Shown: piece by piece, positions 19,171 through 29,340 of the stretch | Numbering within the stretch: the first letter of the stretch is position 1 | Layout: every line of letters begins with the position of its first letter | Source: Croceivirga sp. | GTDB lineage: Bacteria; Bacteroidota; Bacteroidia; Flavobacteriales; Flavobacteriaceae | Length of the DNA stretch: 64,000 bases | NCBI GenBank assembly: GCA_028284935.1 | Contig: JANQQQ010000037.1 | Coordinates: 1 to 64,000 of the forward strand | Direction of reading: 5' to 3' | Made by a program: the position numbers and the translations under genes | Notes under the pieces: generated by a model | Database searches by the model: none | Seen by the model: the letters and a program-made list of their open reading frames with translations, nothing else | Told to the model about the DNA's origin: nothing

Positions 19171-20862
19171 TTGAATAAGCTTGGTATTTTAGTATTTATC
19201 CTTCCTTTTATTGCCGTTTTTGGGCAAGAGACTGAAGGCAGACAAATCAATATCGTTTACGGGGCCAACTTCACCAAGGATGAGGAACAATTTCCAGGAG
19301 CATCTATATTTAGTAAGGACAGTGAACGTCAGGTACAGTTTGAACATCAAGGGGCCGATCTTTGGTGTGATGTTGCCGTGTTCTATGCAAAAGACAATAA
19401 ATTAAAAGCCATAGGAAACGTACGATTGCAACAGGGGGATTCCATTGAAATGAACAGCGGAAAACTGGACTATGATGGTAATACCAAACTGGCCAGGGCT
19501 TGGGAGAATGTGGATCTCACCGACAATACGATGCGGTTGACAACGGATACCCTATACTTTGATAGGGAGAAACAACAGTCTTTTTATAATTCCGGTGGAA
19601 AAGTGGTGGATTCGGTAAATGTTTTGACCAGCATTATAGGAACCTATTTTATGGAAATAAAAAAGGTGCAATTTCAAGACAGTGTCCACATAGATAATCC
19701 GGACTACGTCATTGACTCTGAACAATTGCACTATTACAGAGTCTCTAAAAATGCCTATATGTATGGTCCATCCACCATTGTTGGGGAGGAATATACCATC
19801 TATTGCGAAAGAGGGTTTTATGATACGAAGATAGAACAGGGGTATGGATTGAAAAACACCAAAATCAACTACAGTGATAGAATCATTGAAGGGGACAGCG
19901 TCTATTTTGACAAGGTCACCTCATTCGCCTCCGCTACCAATAATATAAAGGTGACGGATACCATTAACAATGGTGTAATCCGTGCGCACTATGCCGAAGT
20001 TTTTAAAGAAAAAGACTCTGTTTTTGCCACCAAACGCGCAGTAGCGATAAATTTGGTACAACAAGATTCACTATATGTCCATGGAGATACCCTAATGGTT
20101 ACCGGGCCTCCGGAAAACCGCAATTTAAGGGCGTTCAGAAATGCCAAATTTTTTAAATTGGATTTAAGTGGAAAATGTGACTCTATCCATTCTTCGGAAA
20201 AAACCGGAATCACAAAACTGATAACAAATCCAATTCTATGGAATGTTGACAATCAAATGACAGGCGATAGCATCCACCTTATTTCGGATTTGGAAACGGA
20301 AAAATTGGATTCCCTCAGGGTAATTAATAATGCATTTATCATTGCCTTCGATACCATTGGGAAACAGGGGTACAATCAAGCCAAGGGAAAAGATCTGTTT
20401 GGAAAGTTCATTGAAAATGAGCTGAAGATCGTGGACCTAGTAAAAAATACGGAAGTGATTTACTATCTGTATAATGACGAAAATGAACTGATAGGGATAG
20501 ATAAGACCATTTGCAGCAAAATACGATTGGAAATGGCCAACAATGATATTGAGGACATTACCTTTTTTATTGATCCCGCGGGAGATATTTATCCTGAAGA
20601 AGATTGGCCTTTTGAAACCAAGAAGTTAAAGGGTTTTGTTTGGCGTGGTGATGAGCGTATCATGACCAAGGACGAAATTTTCGATGAGGATGACAACAAC
20701 ATAAAATTAGTGAGCATACGCGGAATTGATGCCCCTATTGACATCGATGCGGAAGAACAGGAACGAAATGGAGGGGGAAATCCTAAAGTAAACATCCCAA
20801 AAACCAACAACAAAGCAACAAAACCCAAGCGACAAGTAGTAAAAAAAGCGGGCAGTAGGTAA
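19171..20862 (+). CDS. OstA-like protein, LPS transport related
   Basis: The 563-residue exported protein begins at TTG 19171 (signal peptide MNKLGILVFILPFIAVFG, cleavage before Q). A TACTTTTG element at 19146-19153 precedes it. The body is a repeating beta pattern with the OstA/LptA hallmark of short strands: LDYDGNTKLARAWENV, LTTDTLYFDREKQQSFY, IIGTYFMEIKKVQFQDSVHI. The C-terminus is lysine/asparagine rich. OstA-like domains form the periplasmic bridge for lipopolysaccharide. The long Bacteroidota version may combine LptA with an additional domain, an inference. Confidence 0.85.
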   Translation: MNKLGILVFILPFIAVFGQETEGRQINIVYGANFTKDEEQFPGASIFSKDSERQVQFEHQGADLWCDVAVFYAKDNKLKAIGNVRLQQGDSIEMNSGKLDYDGNTKLARAWENVDLTDNTMRLTTDTLYFDREKQQSFYNSGGKVVDSVNVLTSIIGTYFMEIKKVQFQDSVHIDNPDYVIDSEQLHYYRVSKNAYMYGPSTIVGEEYTIYCERGFYDTKIEQGYGLKNTKINYSDRIIEGDSVYFDKVTSFASATNNIKVTDTINNGVIRAHYAEVFKEKDSVFATKRAVAINLVQQDSLYVHGDTLMVTGPPENRNLRAFRNAKFFKLDLSGKCDSIHSSEKTGITKLITNPILWNVDNQMTGDSIHLISDLETEKLDSLRVINNAFIIAFDTIGKQGYNQAKGKDLFGKFIENELKIVDLVKNTEVIYYLYNDENELIGIDKTICSKIRLEMANNDIEDITFFIDPAGDIYPEEDWPFETKKLKGFVWRGDERIMTKDEIFDEDDNNIKLVSIRGIDAPIDIDAEEQERNGGGNPKVNIPKTNNKATKPKRQVVKKAGSR

Positions 20863-20907
20863 TTATTGCTTTATAGATAGTACCTCACAATAAACACCAG
20901 CACACCA

Positions 20908-22095
20908 TTGCAGCAAGATTTCTTCAAATATCAAGCACAGACCACACCACATCCTTTGGCACTAGAGGTATCCAGAGCTTCAGGAAGCTATATTTATGAC
21001 ACCAAAGGAAACGCCCATTTGGATTTTGTTGCAGGGGTGTCCGCTTGTGGTTTGGGACATGGTCATCCCAAAGTGATCAAAGCCATTGAAGAGCAATCAC
21101 AGCGGTACTTGCATGTCATGGTCTATGGTGAATATATCCAAAAACCAGCTGTGGAGTATACCAAGCTTTTGGCCTCAAAACTTCCAGCCCCTCTTGAAAC
21201 GACGTATTTGGTCAACTCCGGGACGGAGGCTATTGAAGGTGCCATAAAATTGGCACGAAGGGCTACTGGGCGTTCCCAGATCGTAGCAGCACATAAGGCC
21301 TATCACGGGAATACTATGGGAAGTCTAAGTCTAATGGGCTTTGAAGAACGAAAAAGTGCGTTTAGGCCATTGCTACCCGATGTTCATTTTATCACCTTCA
21401 ATAACGAGAAAGAGTTATCAAAAATTACGGAAAAAACGGCTGCCGTCGTTTTGGAAACCATCCAAGGTGGAGCTGGATTTATTGTGCCAAAAAACACCTA
21501 TTTAAAGGCGGTAAGAAAACGCTGTAACGAAGTTGGTACACTTTTGATTTTGGATGAAATTCAGCCTGGTTTTGGAAGAACCGGCAAATTATTTGGCTTT
21601 GAACACTATGAATGCATACCCGATATTTTGGTCTTGGGAAAAGGAATGGCTTCCGGACTTCCATGTGGCGCCTTTGTAGCGTCCTACCAGCACATGGCAC
21701 TACTTAAGGAAGATCCAAAGCTAGGACATATTACCACATTTGGGGGCAATCCTGTCATTGCAGCTGCCAGTTTGGCTACTTTGAAAGAATTGACTGATAC
21801 CCAACTTGTTCCATCCATTGTGAAAAAAGAAGCACTGTTTAGGTCGCTTTTGGTACATCCTTTGATTAAGGAAATACGTGGTAAAGGGTTAATGTTGGCC
21901 TTATTACTTGATAGTGCGGAAATTGCCAATACATTGGTACTGGAATCGGCTAAGGCACATTTGATTCTGTTCTGGTTATTGCTTGAACCCCGTGCCGTTA
22001 GGGTTACGCCTCCTTTAACCATTTCCGAGGAAGAGATTAAACTTGGATGCAAAAAAATAGTCGACATTTTAAATCAAATCCAAAATCCCTGTTAA
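20908..22095 (+). CDS. Class III aminotransferase, acetylornithine/ornithine type
   Basis: The 395-residue PLP enzyme starts at TTG 20908. Recognisable blocks are YIYDTKGNAHLDFVAGVSAC, YLVNSGTEAIEGAIKLARRA, ILDEIQPGFGRTGKLFGFEH and the Schiff-base lysine in DILVLGKGMASGLPCGAF. The C-terminal RVTPPLTISEEEI is typical. It transfers an amino group between an omega- or alpha-amino donor and an oxo acid; the substrate is not evident. It follows the OstA-like gene after 45 bp. Confidence 0.87.
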   Translation: MQQDFFKYQAQTTPHPLALEVSRASGSYIYDTKGNAHLDFVAGVSACGLGHGHPKVIKAIEEQSQRYLHVMVYGEYIQKPAVEYTKLLASKLPAPLETTYLVNSGTEAIEGAIKLARRATGRSQIVAAHKAYHGNTMGSLSLMGFEERKSAFRPLLPDVHFITFNNEKELSKITEKTAAVVLETIQGGAGFIVPKNTYLKAVRKRCNEVGTLLILDEIQPGFGRTGKLFGFEHYECIPDILVLGKGMASGLPCGAFVASYQHMALLKEDPKLGHITTFGGNPVIAAASLATLKELTDTQLVPSIVKKEALFRSLLVHPLIKEIRGKGLMLALLLDSAEIANTLVLESAKAHLILFWLLLEPRAVRVTPPLTISEEEIKLGCKKIVDILNQIQNPC

Positions 22096-22185
22096 CTACT
22101 TTGTTGATAACAAACCCAAATCCTGGACTGAATTCAGCTTATTTTACGGCTAATTTTAAGTCCATAGTTAAACAAACCCGTTTCT

Positions 22186-23586
22186 ATGGCGTTAAACCCT
22201 GACGAAAATCCAGAAAAATCCATTCTCAAATTCGAATCTATGCTCAAGACAGATGATGTCTATTTCTTTGATGCGGAAGATTTTGAGGAAATCATTCACT
22301 ATTACCTGAACCAAGGAAAGGTCGCTCTTGGAAAAAAGGCCATTCAAATAGGACTTGAGCAACATCCACACGCCGCCGAGCTCAAATTACTCAGGGTGGA
22401 GGTTTTGGTATTTGAGGATAGTTTTGAAGAGGCCGAGAGGATATTGGACGAATTGCAGGAATTGGATGCCTCAAATGAAGAAATATATATTCAAAGAGCG
22501 AATATTCTGTCCAAACAAGACAATCATCAGGGTGCTATAAACATGTTGTTGGAAGCCCTTCAGATTACCAATAACAGTTTTGATATTCACTCCCTAATGG
22601 GTATGGAGCATCTGTTTCTAGATCATTTTGAAGAGGCAAAAAAGTGTTTCATTAAATGTGTGGAATATGATGAAAGTGATTATTCCTCGCTTTACAACGT
22701 GGTCTATTGCTTTGAATTCCTGGAAGACTTTGATGGGGCCATCCACTATCTGAATGATTATTTGGAACGTAATCCGTATTGTGAAGTGGCTTGGCACCAA
22801 TTGGGAAAAATGTACTGCGCCAAAAAAATGCATTTAGAAGCTTTGGCCGCCTTTGATTTTGCCATTATTTCGGATGACTCCTTCTTGGGCGCCTATTTTG
22901 AAAAGGGAAGGGTATTGGAAAAGTTGGGCAAATACAATGAGGCCATAGAATGTTATGAAACTACAATTTCCATCGATGATCCTACCTCACATGCCTACCT
23001 TAGAATAGGAAAATGCCATGAAAGGTTAGGCAATAATGATATGGCCAAATACTATTATTACAACACCGTGCATGAAGATCCGCTGTTGGACAAAGGATGG
23101 GTAGCCATTACGGAATATTACTTTAAGCTCAAAGAGTATAAAAAAGCACTTAAATATATTAATAAGGCGATAAATATAGATGGGGAAAACCCTTTGTATT
23201 GGAAAAAAAGCGCTGAGATTTTTGATGTTTTGCATAATTTTGATGAAGCCGATTTCTCTTATAAACAAGCAGTGGAACTGGGCAATTACGAGTTGGATAC
23301 CTGGAAAAATTGGGCAAAAATCCTGCGAAAAATGGAAGATTTTGAATCTGCGCAGCAAGTGGTACTCCAAGGTTTGGAATTTTATCCGGAAGATGCGGAG
23401 CTCAACTATCTGCTATCAGGTCTTTATCTAAAAAACGAAAATACAATACTAGCCAAGGAAAAATTGAATATTGCCCTGCAATTAAATCCGAAAAAATCTG
23501 TTTTATTTCTGCAACTATACCCGGAATACAAAAATGTAAAATGGGTACAGGACAGCATAAAAACCAGCAAAAAAGCATCTACTTAA
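22186..23586 (+). CDS. Large tetratricopeptide repeat protein
   Basis: The 466-residue protein lacks a signal peptide and is almost entirely TPR-like helices, about ten repeats from residue 35 on (for example VAWHQLGKMYCAKKMHLEAL, GAYFEKGRVLEKLGKYNEAI, HAYLRIGKCHERLGNNDMA). It is a probable cytoplasmic scaffold. It precedes the two DUF368 genes with 22 bp spacing and is likely co-transcribed with them. Confidence 0.88.
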   Translation: MALNPDENPEKSILKFESMLKTDDVYFFDAEDFEEIIHYYLNQGKVALGKKAIQIGLEQHPHAAELKLLRVEVLVFEDSFEEAERILDELQELDASNEEIYIQRANILSKQDNHQGAINMLLEALQITNNSFDIHSLMGMEHLFLDHFEEAKKCFIKCVEYDESDYSSLYNVVYCFEFLEDFDGAIHYLNDYLERNPYCEVAWHQLGKMYCAKKMHLEALAAFDFAIISDDSFLGAYFEKGRVLEKLGKYNEAIECYETTISIDDPTSHAYLRIGKCHERLGNNDMAKYYYYNTVHEDPLLDKGWVAITEYYFKLKEYKKALKYINKAINIDGENPLYWKKSAEIFDVLHNFDEADFSYKQAVELGNYELDTWKNWAKILRKMEDFESAQQVVLQGLEFYPEDAELNYLLSGLYLKNENTILAKEKLNIALQLNPKKSVLFLQLYPEYKNVKWVQDSIKTSKKAST

Positions 23587-23608
23587 CTGCCCTTAAATTT
23601 TTTGGTGT

Positions 23609-24523
23609 ATGCCTCGCAAGTTAATTGACTATGCCATAGTTACCTTGAAAGGTATGGCTATGGGCGCTGCAGATGTAGTCCCAGGAGTTTCCGGAGGCAC
23701 AATCGCTTTTATTTCCGGTATTTACGAGGAATTGATTACATCAATCAATAATATACACCCCTCATTGCTTCCCTTGTGGAAAAAGGAAGGTTTCAATGCC
23801 TTCTGGAAAAGTCTTAATGGAAACTTCCTATTGGCCTTGTTTCTTGGAATTTTTATAAGTGTTTTAAGTTTAGCAAAATTTTTAAGTTGGCTATTGGAAA
23901 ACGAACCCATTTTGCTCTGGTCATTTTTCTTTGGCTTGGTACTGGCCAGTATTCTTTTAGTGGGTAAGGAAATCACAAAATGGAATGCTGGGACTGTGAT
24001 TATTTTAATGGTAGGAGCAGCGGTTGCCTATTTCATCACCACCCTACCGCCCAATGAGAACGTGGACAGCTTCCCTTACCTTTTCCTATCAGGTGCGTTG
24101 GCAGTTTGCGCTATGATCCTTCCCGGAATTTCAGGTGCGTTTATTTTAGTGTTACTGGGCAGCTACAAAACTATTTTGGATGCCGTTCATGAACGCAACG
24201 TTTTAATGGTGGGTACGGTTGCCATAGGGGCTATTTTTGGGCTGTTGAGTTTTGCAAGATTGCTCAAATGGATGTTCAAAAACTATCATAACATTACGCT
24301 AGCCTTATTAACGGGCTTTATCCTTGGTTCTTTGAGCAAAATTTGGCCTTGGAAAAAGGTATTGGAAACCAAGGTTTTTGATGACAAGGTAATTCCTATC
24401 AAAGAACTTAATGTCTCTCCTTTAAACTTTGAAGGTGACCCGCAACTATTTGCAGCCATTGGCTTAGGTGTAGCGGGATTTTCCCTTATTTTTATCCTTG
24501 AAAGGTTGGCCGCAAAGAAATAA
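23609..24523 (+). CDS. DUF368 family membrane protein 1 (PopT-type)
   Basis: The 304-residue polytopic protein has about nine hydrophobic segments and the duplicated family signatures GAADVVPGVSGGTIAFISGIYEEL near the N-terminus and MILPGISGAFILVLLGSY in the middle. DUF368 proteins (PopT) have been shown in other bacteria to recycle undecaprenyl phosphate across the inner membrane for envelope synthesis. Start at ATG 23609. The next gene encodes a second copy. Confidence 0.92.
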   Translation: MPRKLIDYAIVTLKGMAMGAADVVPGVSGGTIAFISGIYEELITSINNIHPSLLPLWKKEGFNAFWKSLNGNFLLALFLGIFISVLSLAKFLSWLLENEPILLWSFFFGLVLASILLVGKEITKWNAGTVIILMVGAAVAYFITTLPPNENVDSFPYLFLSGALAVCAMILPGISGAFILVLLGSYKTILDAVHERNVLMVGTVAIGAIFGLLSFARLLKWMFKNYHNITLALLTGFILGSLSKIWPWKKVLETKVFDDKVIPIKELNVSPLNFEGDPQLFAAIGLGVAGFSLIFILERLAAKK

Positions 24524-24536
24524 GCGGCTTTTTTCT

Positions 24537-25550
24537 ATGCATACATCAAGAACGTTTTGGGACAAGGTATATCTTGTCATAAAAGGTCTATTTATGGGTG
24601 CGGCCAATAAAGTACCGGGCGTATCTGGAGGAATAGTGGCTTTTGTTGGAGGGTTTTATGAAGAGTTTATCTATTCCCTTCAAAAAGTCAACCTCAAAGC
24701 TTTTAAACTCCTTTTTAATGGTAGGTTTAAATCATTTTACCGCTATACCAATGGCACTTTTTTGATTCTGCTGATAACAGGTATGCTCATTAGTTACTTT
24801 AGTGTTTCCCGCTTGTTGGATTTTTTTCTGGAAAAAAAGGAACTTTATGTTTGGGCGGCCTTTTTTGGAATGATAATAGGGTCCATTTATTATATCTCCA
24901 AAGATTTTGAGGGTTGGAACAAAAAAACCATAAGTGCCGGAATTATTGGGTTAGTGGTTGGGGTATCCATTAGTTTTTTAAGTCCTGCAAAAGAAAATGA
25001 CAACCTCATTTTTATTTTTTTCTGTGGAATCATCAGTGTCTCAGGCATGACGTTGCCGGGGCTTTCAGGTTCCTTTATTCTAATTCTTTTTGGCAACTAT
25101 GTTCTATTATTGGTAGATTCCGTGAATAGTTTGTACGATACTTTTTCCGAAGTGTTCAAAGGTGATTTTAGTTTCCTCACCAACCAAAAACGGTTGAACA
25201 CACTTAAAATTCTTGCGGTATTTACCTTGGGTTCAGCGACGGGTTTAGTAACCTTATCGCACTTTTTAGGGTATCTGTTAAAGCATTTCAAAAAGGTGAC
25301 CACAGCAGTATTGATAGGTTTCATTACGGGCTCATTGGGTGTTTTATGGCCATGGAAACGAACAATATTCAAAACAGACGCTTTTGGGACGATTCTTTTG
25401 GACTCCAATAAGGACCCTATTGTTCTGAATTATCGACGCTATTGGCCCAATGGTTCCGATATGGAAACATGGGCGGCAGTTTTTTTTATAGTTTTTGGAA
25501 TTTTTATACTGTTGAGTTTGGATTGGTATGGCAGAAATAGGAAGGCATAA
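24537..25550 (+). CDS. DUF368 family membrane protein 2 (PopT-type)
   Basis: The 337-residue protein starts at MHTSRTFWDKVYLVIKGLF (24537); an upstream in-frame start at 24498 would lie inside the previous gene and adds an unrelated segment. The same two signatures occur as in the upstream paralogue: GAANKVPGVSGGIVAFVGGFYEE and MTLPGLSGSFILILFGNY. About nine transmembrane segments are present. The pair probably arose by duplication. It overlaps aroE by 23 bp. Confidence 0.92.
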   Translation: MHTSRTFWDKVYLVIKGLFMGAANKVPGVSGGIVAFVGGFYEEFIYSLQKVNLKAFKLLFNGRFKSFYRYTNGTFLILLITGMLISYFSVSRLLDFFLEKKELYVWAAFFGMIIGSIYYISKDFEGWNKKTISAGIIGLVVGVSISFLSPAKENDNLIFIFFCGIISVSGMTLPGLSGSFILILFGNYVLLLVDSVNSLYDTFSEVFKGDFSFLTNQKRLNTLKILAVFTLGSATGLVTLSHFLGYLLKHFKKVTTAVLIGFITGSLGVLWPWKRTIFKTDAFGTILLDSNKDPIVLNYRRYWPNGSDMETWAAVFFIVFGIFILLSLDWYGRNRKA

Positions 25551-26283
25551 ACAAAGATATGGTTTGGTGGGGAAGAACATTTCTTACTCTTTTTCCAAGG
25601 GATATTTTACCAAGAAGTTTGAAAAACTAGGTTTAACCAATCATTCGTATGAAAACTTCGACTTGAAGGCGCTTTCGGAGTTTAAAAGCGTTATTTCGCA
25701 AAGTAACATCAAGGGTCTAAATGTTACCATTCCTTATAAAGAGGCCATACTACCCTATTTAGATGGCCTGGATGGGGACGCAAAAAAAATTGGGGCGGTC
25801 AATACCATTAAATTCACAAAAAGGGGTACCATAGGATATAATACAGATACCTATGGCTTTAAACAATCGTTGTCTCCCTTATTAAAAAAACATCATAAAA
25901 AAGCTTTGGTGCTGGGGACTGGAGGCGCTTCCAAAGCCATAGTATTTGTTTTAAAAGAGTTGGGACTTGCCTATCAATACGTCTCCAGATATCCTTCACA
26001 AGGTCAGTTGAGCTATTCGCAGCTTGATGAATCCCATTTCCAAACCTTTCAACTAGTGGTAAATTGTAGTCCGGTTGGTACGCACCCCAATTTAGAAGAC
26101 AAACCACTTATCCCCTACGATTATTTGAATGAAGACCACATTTTATTCGACCTCATTTACAATCCTCTAGAAACTGCTTTTTTAAGGGAAGGAAAACAAA
26201 AAAGGGCTACCGTACAAAATGGACTGCCCATGTTGCAATTTCAAGCGGAAAAGGCATGGGAAATTTGGAATTCCAATGGATAA
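25528..26283 (+). CDS. aroE: Shikimate dehydrogenase
   Basis: AroE reduces 3-dehydroshikimate to shikimate with NADPH in aromatic amino acid synthesis. The 251-residue protein has the substrate motif NISYSFSKGYF, the lysine-bearing NVTIPYK motif, NTDTYGF, and the NADP-binding GTGGASKA motif (about 128-135). The C-terminal NGLPMLQFQAEKAWEIW is typical. It overlaps the preceding DUF368 gene by 23 bp, which suggests translational coupling. Confidence 0.96.
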   Translation: MAEIGRHKQRYGLVGKNISYSFSKGYFTKKFEKLGLTNHSYENFDLKALSEFKSVISQSNIKGLNVTIPYKEAILPYLDGLDGDAKKIGAVNTIKFTKRGTIGYNTDTYGFKQSLSPLLKKHHKKALVLGTGGASKAIVFVLKELGLAYQYVSRYPSQGQLSYSQLDESHFQTFQLVVNCSPVGTHPNLEDKPLIPYDYLNEDHILFDLIYNPLETAFLREGKQKRATVQNGLPMLQFQAEKAWEIWNSNG

Positions 26284-26346
26284 AAAATTCCCTTCAACCC
26301 CCTTGTAAGTCGTGCAACCCTACATTTAATCCAAAAGAAGAATCCT

Positions 26347-26383
26347 TACTTTTGTTAATGGTAGGTTTTCTTGTTAACTTACC
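26347..26383 (+). promoter_or_regulatory. -7 element and leader hairpin before the DUF349 gene
   Basis: TACTTTTG at 26347-26354 matches TAnnTTTG, though no well-spaced TTG is seen upstream. GGTAGGTT (26360-26367) can pair with AACTTACC (26376-26383) in the leader. It could set mRNA stability or translation; the function is inferred only. Confidence 0.35.
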
Positions 26384-26409
26384 AATAATAGCCATCAATC
26401 TAACCTTTA

Positions 26410-28422
26410 ATGAACATTGTGATGGACATGGAAGAGCAAAAACCACAGGAAACTGAGGGGGGACAAAAAGATTTGGAGAATACTGTAGCCAAAAAAACGG
26501 AAACTTCTGAAACGGCCGACCCGGAAACTAATAGGGTTTCTGAGAAGGAGGAAACAAAAGAATCTTCATCCAAAGAGGTACTCGATGAAATAGACCAAGA
26601 AAATGCCGAGGATGCCGAGGATACCGAAAATGAAAAGCGGCACCATATCCCATTTTTGGATTACCATGCTATGAGTATGGAAAATTTGGTGGGAGAATTA
26701 CAACGTCTGGTAAAAAACGAGAAAGTTCAGGCCATCAATAAACACGTCAATTCCATTAAACATGAGTTTGACCTTAAATTTCAGGAATTCATTGAGCACA
26801 AGAAAGAAGAATTTGTTGCCGGTGGAGGAAATGAAATTGATTTTAGGTATAATTCGGTCACCAAAAGACAGTTTAATGAGGTCTACAAAGAATTTCGCGA
26901 AAAACGGGATACCTATTACCGAAATTTAGAACAGCAACTTAAGCAAAACCTAGAAAACCGCTTAACACTCATAGAAGAGCTAAAGGGTTTGGTAAATGTT
27001 GAAGAAGATATTAATACCACCTACAAGAACTTTAAGGGCATTCAGGAGAAGTGGCGCAACGCCGGACCAATTCCTAGAATCAACTATAATGATGTTTGGC
27101 GAACGTACCATCACCATGTGGAAATTTTCTATGACTTTCTTCACCTTAACAGGGAGTTGCGCGATCTGGACTTCAAACACAATCTGGAAGAAAAAATAAA
27201 ACTGATTGAAAGGGCGGAGGCTTTGCAGCAAGAATCTGATTTAGGAAAGGCCTTTAGGGAATTACAGACCTTACATAAAATTTGGAAGGAGGAAATAGGA
27301 CCTGTTGCCAAGGAGCAAAGGGAGGATATCTGGGAACGTTTTAGTGCTGCAACCAAGGCCATGCATACTCGAAGGCAAGAGCATTTTATCGCCTTGGAAG
27401 CTTCGTACGGGCAAAATTTGGATAAGAAGAACGAAATCATAGCCAACATTCAGGAAATTGCTGAAAAAGTGGCCAATAATCACAAAGAAATCCAAGCTCA
27501 AATACGGCAAGTAGAAGCACTTAGGGAGCAGTTCTTCAAAGCGGGAAAAGTACCTCAAAAGGTCAATGAAGAAACCTGGTCCAGATTCAAGGAATCCGTC
27601 CGGGCGTTCAATAGGGGCAAAAATAATTTCTACAAAGGGCTGAAGAAGGACCAACATGACAATCTGGAAAAAAAGCGAAAGCTACTGGAGATTGCAGAAT
27701 CCCTAAAAGATAGCGATGACCATCATGTGGCCACTCCAGAAATGAAGCGCATTCAAAATGAATGGAAAAAAATAGGGCATGTCCCCAGAAAATATTCCGA
27801 TAAAATATGGAAGGAATTCAAGGAGGCCTGCAACCACTATTTTAATCGCTTGCACGCTGAAAAGAATGCGGCCCACAAAGAGGAATACGCAAATTTTGAG
27901 GCAAAAAATGATTGTTTGGAACGCCTAAAAGCATTTAAATTAAGTGGTGAAAAGAAGACGGATCTACCAAAAATAAAGGATTTCATTGCGGAGTGGAAAG
28001 GAATAGGCCATGTTCCCTATAACAAAAGGCATATCAATGGAAAATTCAATAAAATTATTGATGCGTTATTTAAAAAACTGGACGTAAGCCGGCAAGAATC
28101 GGAATTACTGAAGTACGGTGATAAAATAAAACAACTGGCCAAAGCAGAGAACAATGCAAGGGCCATCAGTAATGAACGGACGTTCATTAAGCGCAAAATC
28201 AATGAAAGCAAAAGTGAGATCAGACAGTTGGAAAACAATTTATTATTTTTTTCCAATGCTTCCGAAACCAATCCTTTAGTAAAGGAAGTTCACCAAAATA
28301 TTGCCAGGCACAAAGACGCCTTGGAAACTTGGCAGACCAAATTGAAAAATTTGAACATTATGGAGAACAAATTGGCAAAAGGCGAATTAGAGGATGAGAT
28401 GGCCCAATCAGAGGAAGAGTAA
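26410..28422 (+). CDS. DUF349 domain protein
   Basis: The 670-residue cytoplasmic protein has an acidic, glutamate/threonine-rich N-terminal 85 residues and then charged helices with five DUF349 repeats. Each has the pattern W-x-x-I/A-G-x-V/P: WRNAGPIPRINYNDVWRTY, WKEEIGPVAKEQREDIWERF, KAGKVPQKVNEETWSRFKE, WKKIGHVPRKYSDKIWKEF and WKGIGHVPYNKRHINGKF. The C-terminus is a coiled coil. The role is unknown in this family. Start at ATG 26410; ATG 26425 is an alternative. Confidence 0.9.
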   Translation: MNIVMDMEEQKPQETEGGQKDLENTVAKKTETSETADPETNRVSEKEETKESSSKEVLDEIDQENAEDAEDTENEKRHHIPFLDYHAMSMENLVGELQRLVKNEKVQAINKHVNSIKHEFDLKFQEFIEHKKEEFVAGGGNEIDFRYNSVTKRQFNEVYKEFREKRDTYYRNLEQQLKQNLENRLTLIEELKGLVNVEEDINTTYKNFKGIQEKWRNAGPIPRINYNDVWRTYHHHVEIFYDFLHLNRELRDLDFKHNLEEKIKLIERAEALQQESDLGKAFRELQTLHKIWKEEIGPVAKEQREDIWERFSAATKAMHTRRQEHFIALEASYGQNLDKKNEIIANIQEIAEKVANNHKEIQAQIRQVEALREQFFKAGKVPQKVNEETWSRFKESVRAFNRGKNNFYKGLKKDQHDNLEKKRKLLEIAESLKDSDDHHVATPEMKRIQNEWKKIGHVPRKYSDKIWKEFKEACNHYFNRLHAEKNAAHKEEYANFEAKNDCLERLKAFKLSGEKKTDLPKIKDFIAEWKGIGHVPYNKRHINGKFNKIIDALFKKLDVSRQESELLKYGDKIKQLAKAENNARAISNERTFIKRKINESKSEIRQLENNLLFFSNASETNPLVKEVHQNIARHKDALETWQTKLKNLNIMENKLAKGELEDEMAQSEEE

Positions 28423-28464
28423 AATGGCGTTATTTTACATCTCATTAAAATCAACACAATTAAA

Positions 28465-29340
28465 ATGGTTAGGTACCTTTATAGCGTAATTTGTTTTCTT
28501 CTTTTCGCAACTGCGGCAACCCAAGAAATCATCAATCTACCAAAGTCCGACGATTCTGGAATAGCATGGGAAAATCCTGAAAAGGAATTTTTTTCCAATA
28601 TCTGGACGACCCAAGTAGTAACCAACGTCTCCCAACCTACCATGCAGGTATTTCGTCCAAAAGGCGAAGATAACATAGGGGCAGCGGTTGTAGTTGCACC
28701 CGGAGGAGGTATGTACGCTTTAAGTATTGTCAATGAAGGAACGGCAGTTGCGGAATGGTTGGCAAAAAAGGGGGTCACGGCCTTTGTACTTAAATATCGA
28801 CTGGTTCCTACCGGCGATGATGGAACGGCAGAAGTTATGACCACCCTGCCCGCTACCGTACTGGAAAAAGCTGGTGACCTACTTCCTTATGCGGTCACCG
28901 ATGGATTAAATGCCGTTGCCCACGTAAGGGAAAATGCTGAAAAGTATGGAGTAAACCCAAATAAAATAGGGTTTTTAGGTTTTTCTGCAGGAGGAGCGGT
29001 TACCATGGGCGTAGGGTACAACTATTCCAAGGAAAATCGACCCAACTTTTTGGTTCCGGTTTACCCATGGACCGACGCGCAACCTGTTTGGGCACCAAAA
29101 GATGATGCCCCTCCTATGTTGATTGTTTGCGCCTCCAATGACCCCCTTGGTCTTGCAAAGGGATCCATAGAACTGTATACCGCAATGTTGGAAGCCAAAA
29201 AGAACGTTTCCCTAATGATGTATTCCAAAGGAGGGCATGGGTTTGGAATGAATCCCCAAGGGCTACCCTCGGATACATGGATAGAGCGATTTTACGATTG
29301 GGCATTGAGTGAAAACCTCATCCCAAAACCTTCTCCATAA
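28465..29340 (+). CDS. Secreted alpha/beta hydrolase, esterase type
   Basis: The 291-residue protein has a signal peptide (MVRYLYSVICFLLFATAA) and an alpha/beta hydrolase fold. The oxyanion region is VVVAPGGGMY, the nucleophile elbow GFSAGGAVTMG (Ser about 172), the acid ICASNDPLG and the histidine in SKGGHGFGM. It resembles acetyl esterases of glycan-degrading loci. Its neighbours, an SGNH hydrolase and a GH20 hexosaminidase, support a role in trimming acetylated glycans, an inference. Confidence 0.85.
   Translation: MVRYLYSVICFLLFATAATQEIINLPKSDDSGIAWENPEKEFFSNIWTTQVVTNVSQPTMQVFRPKGEDNIGAAVVVAPGGGMYALSIVNEGTAVAEWLAKKGVTAFVLKYRLVPTGDDGTAEVMTTLPATVLEKAGDLLPYAVTDGLNAVAHVRENAEKYGVNPNKIGFLGFSAGGAVTMGVGYNYSKENRPNFLVPVYPWTDAQPVWAPKDDAPPMLIVCASNDPLGLAKGSIELYTAMLEAKKNVSLMMYSKGGHGFGMNPQGLPSDTWIERFYDWALSENLIPKPSP

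Noticed and set aside
23609-25550. DUF368 pair as one split gene
   Set aside because: Each copy has both family signatures and its own full set of transmembrane segments, so they are two genes rather than halves.
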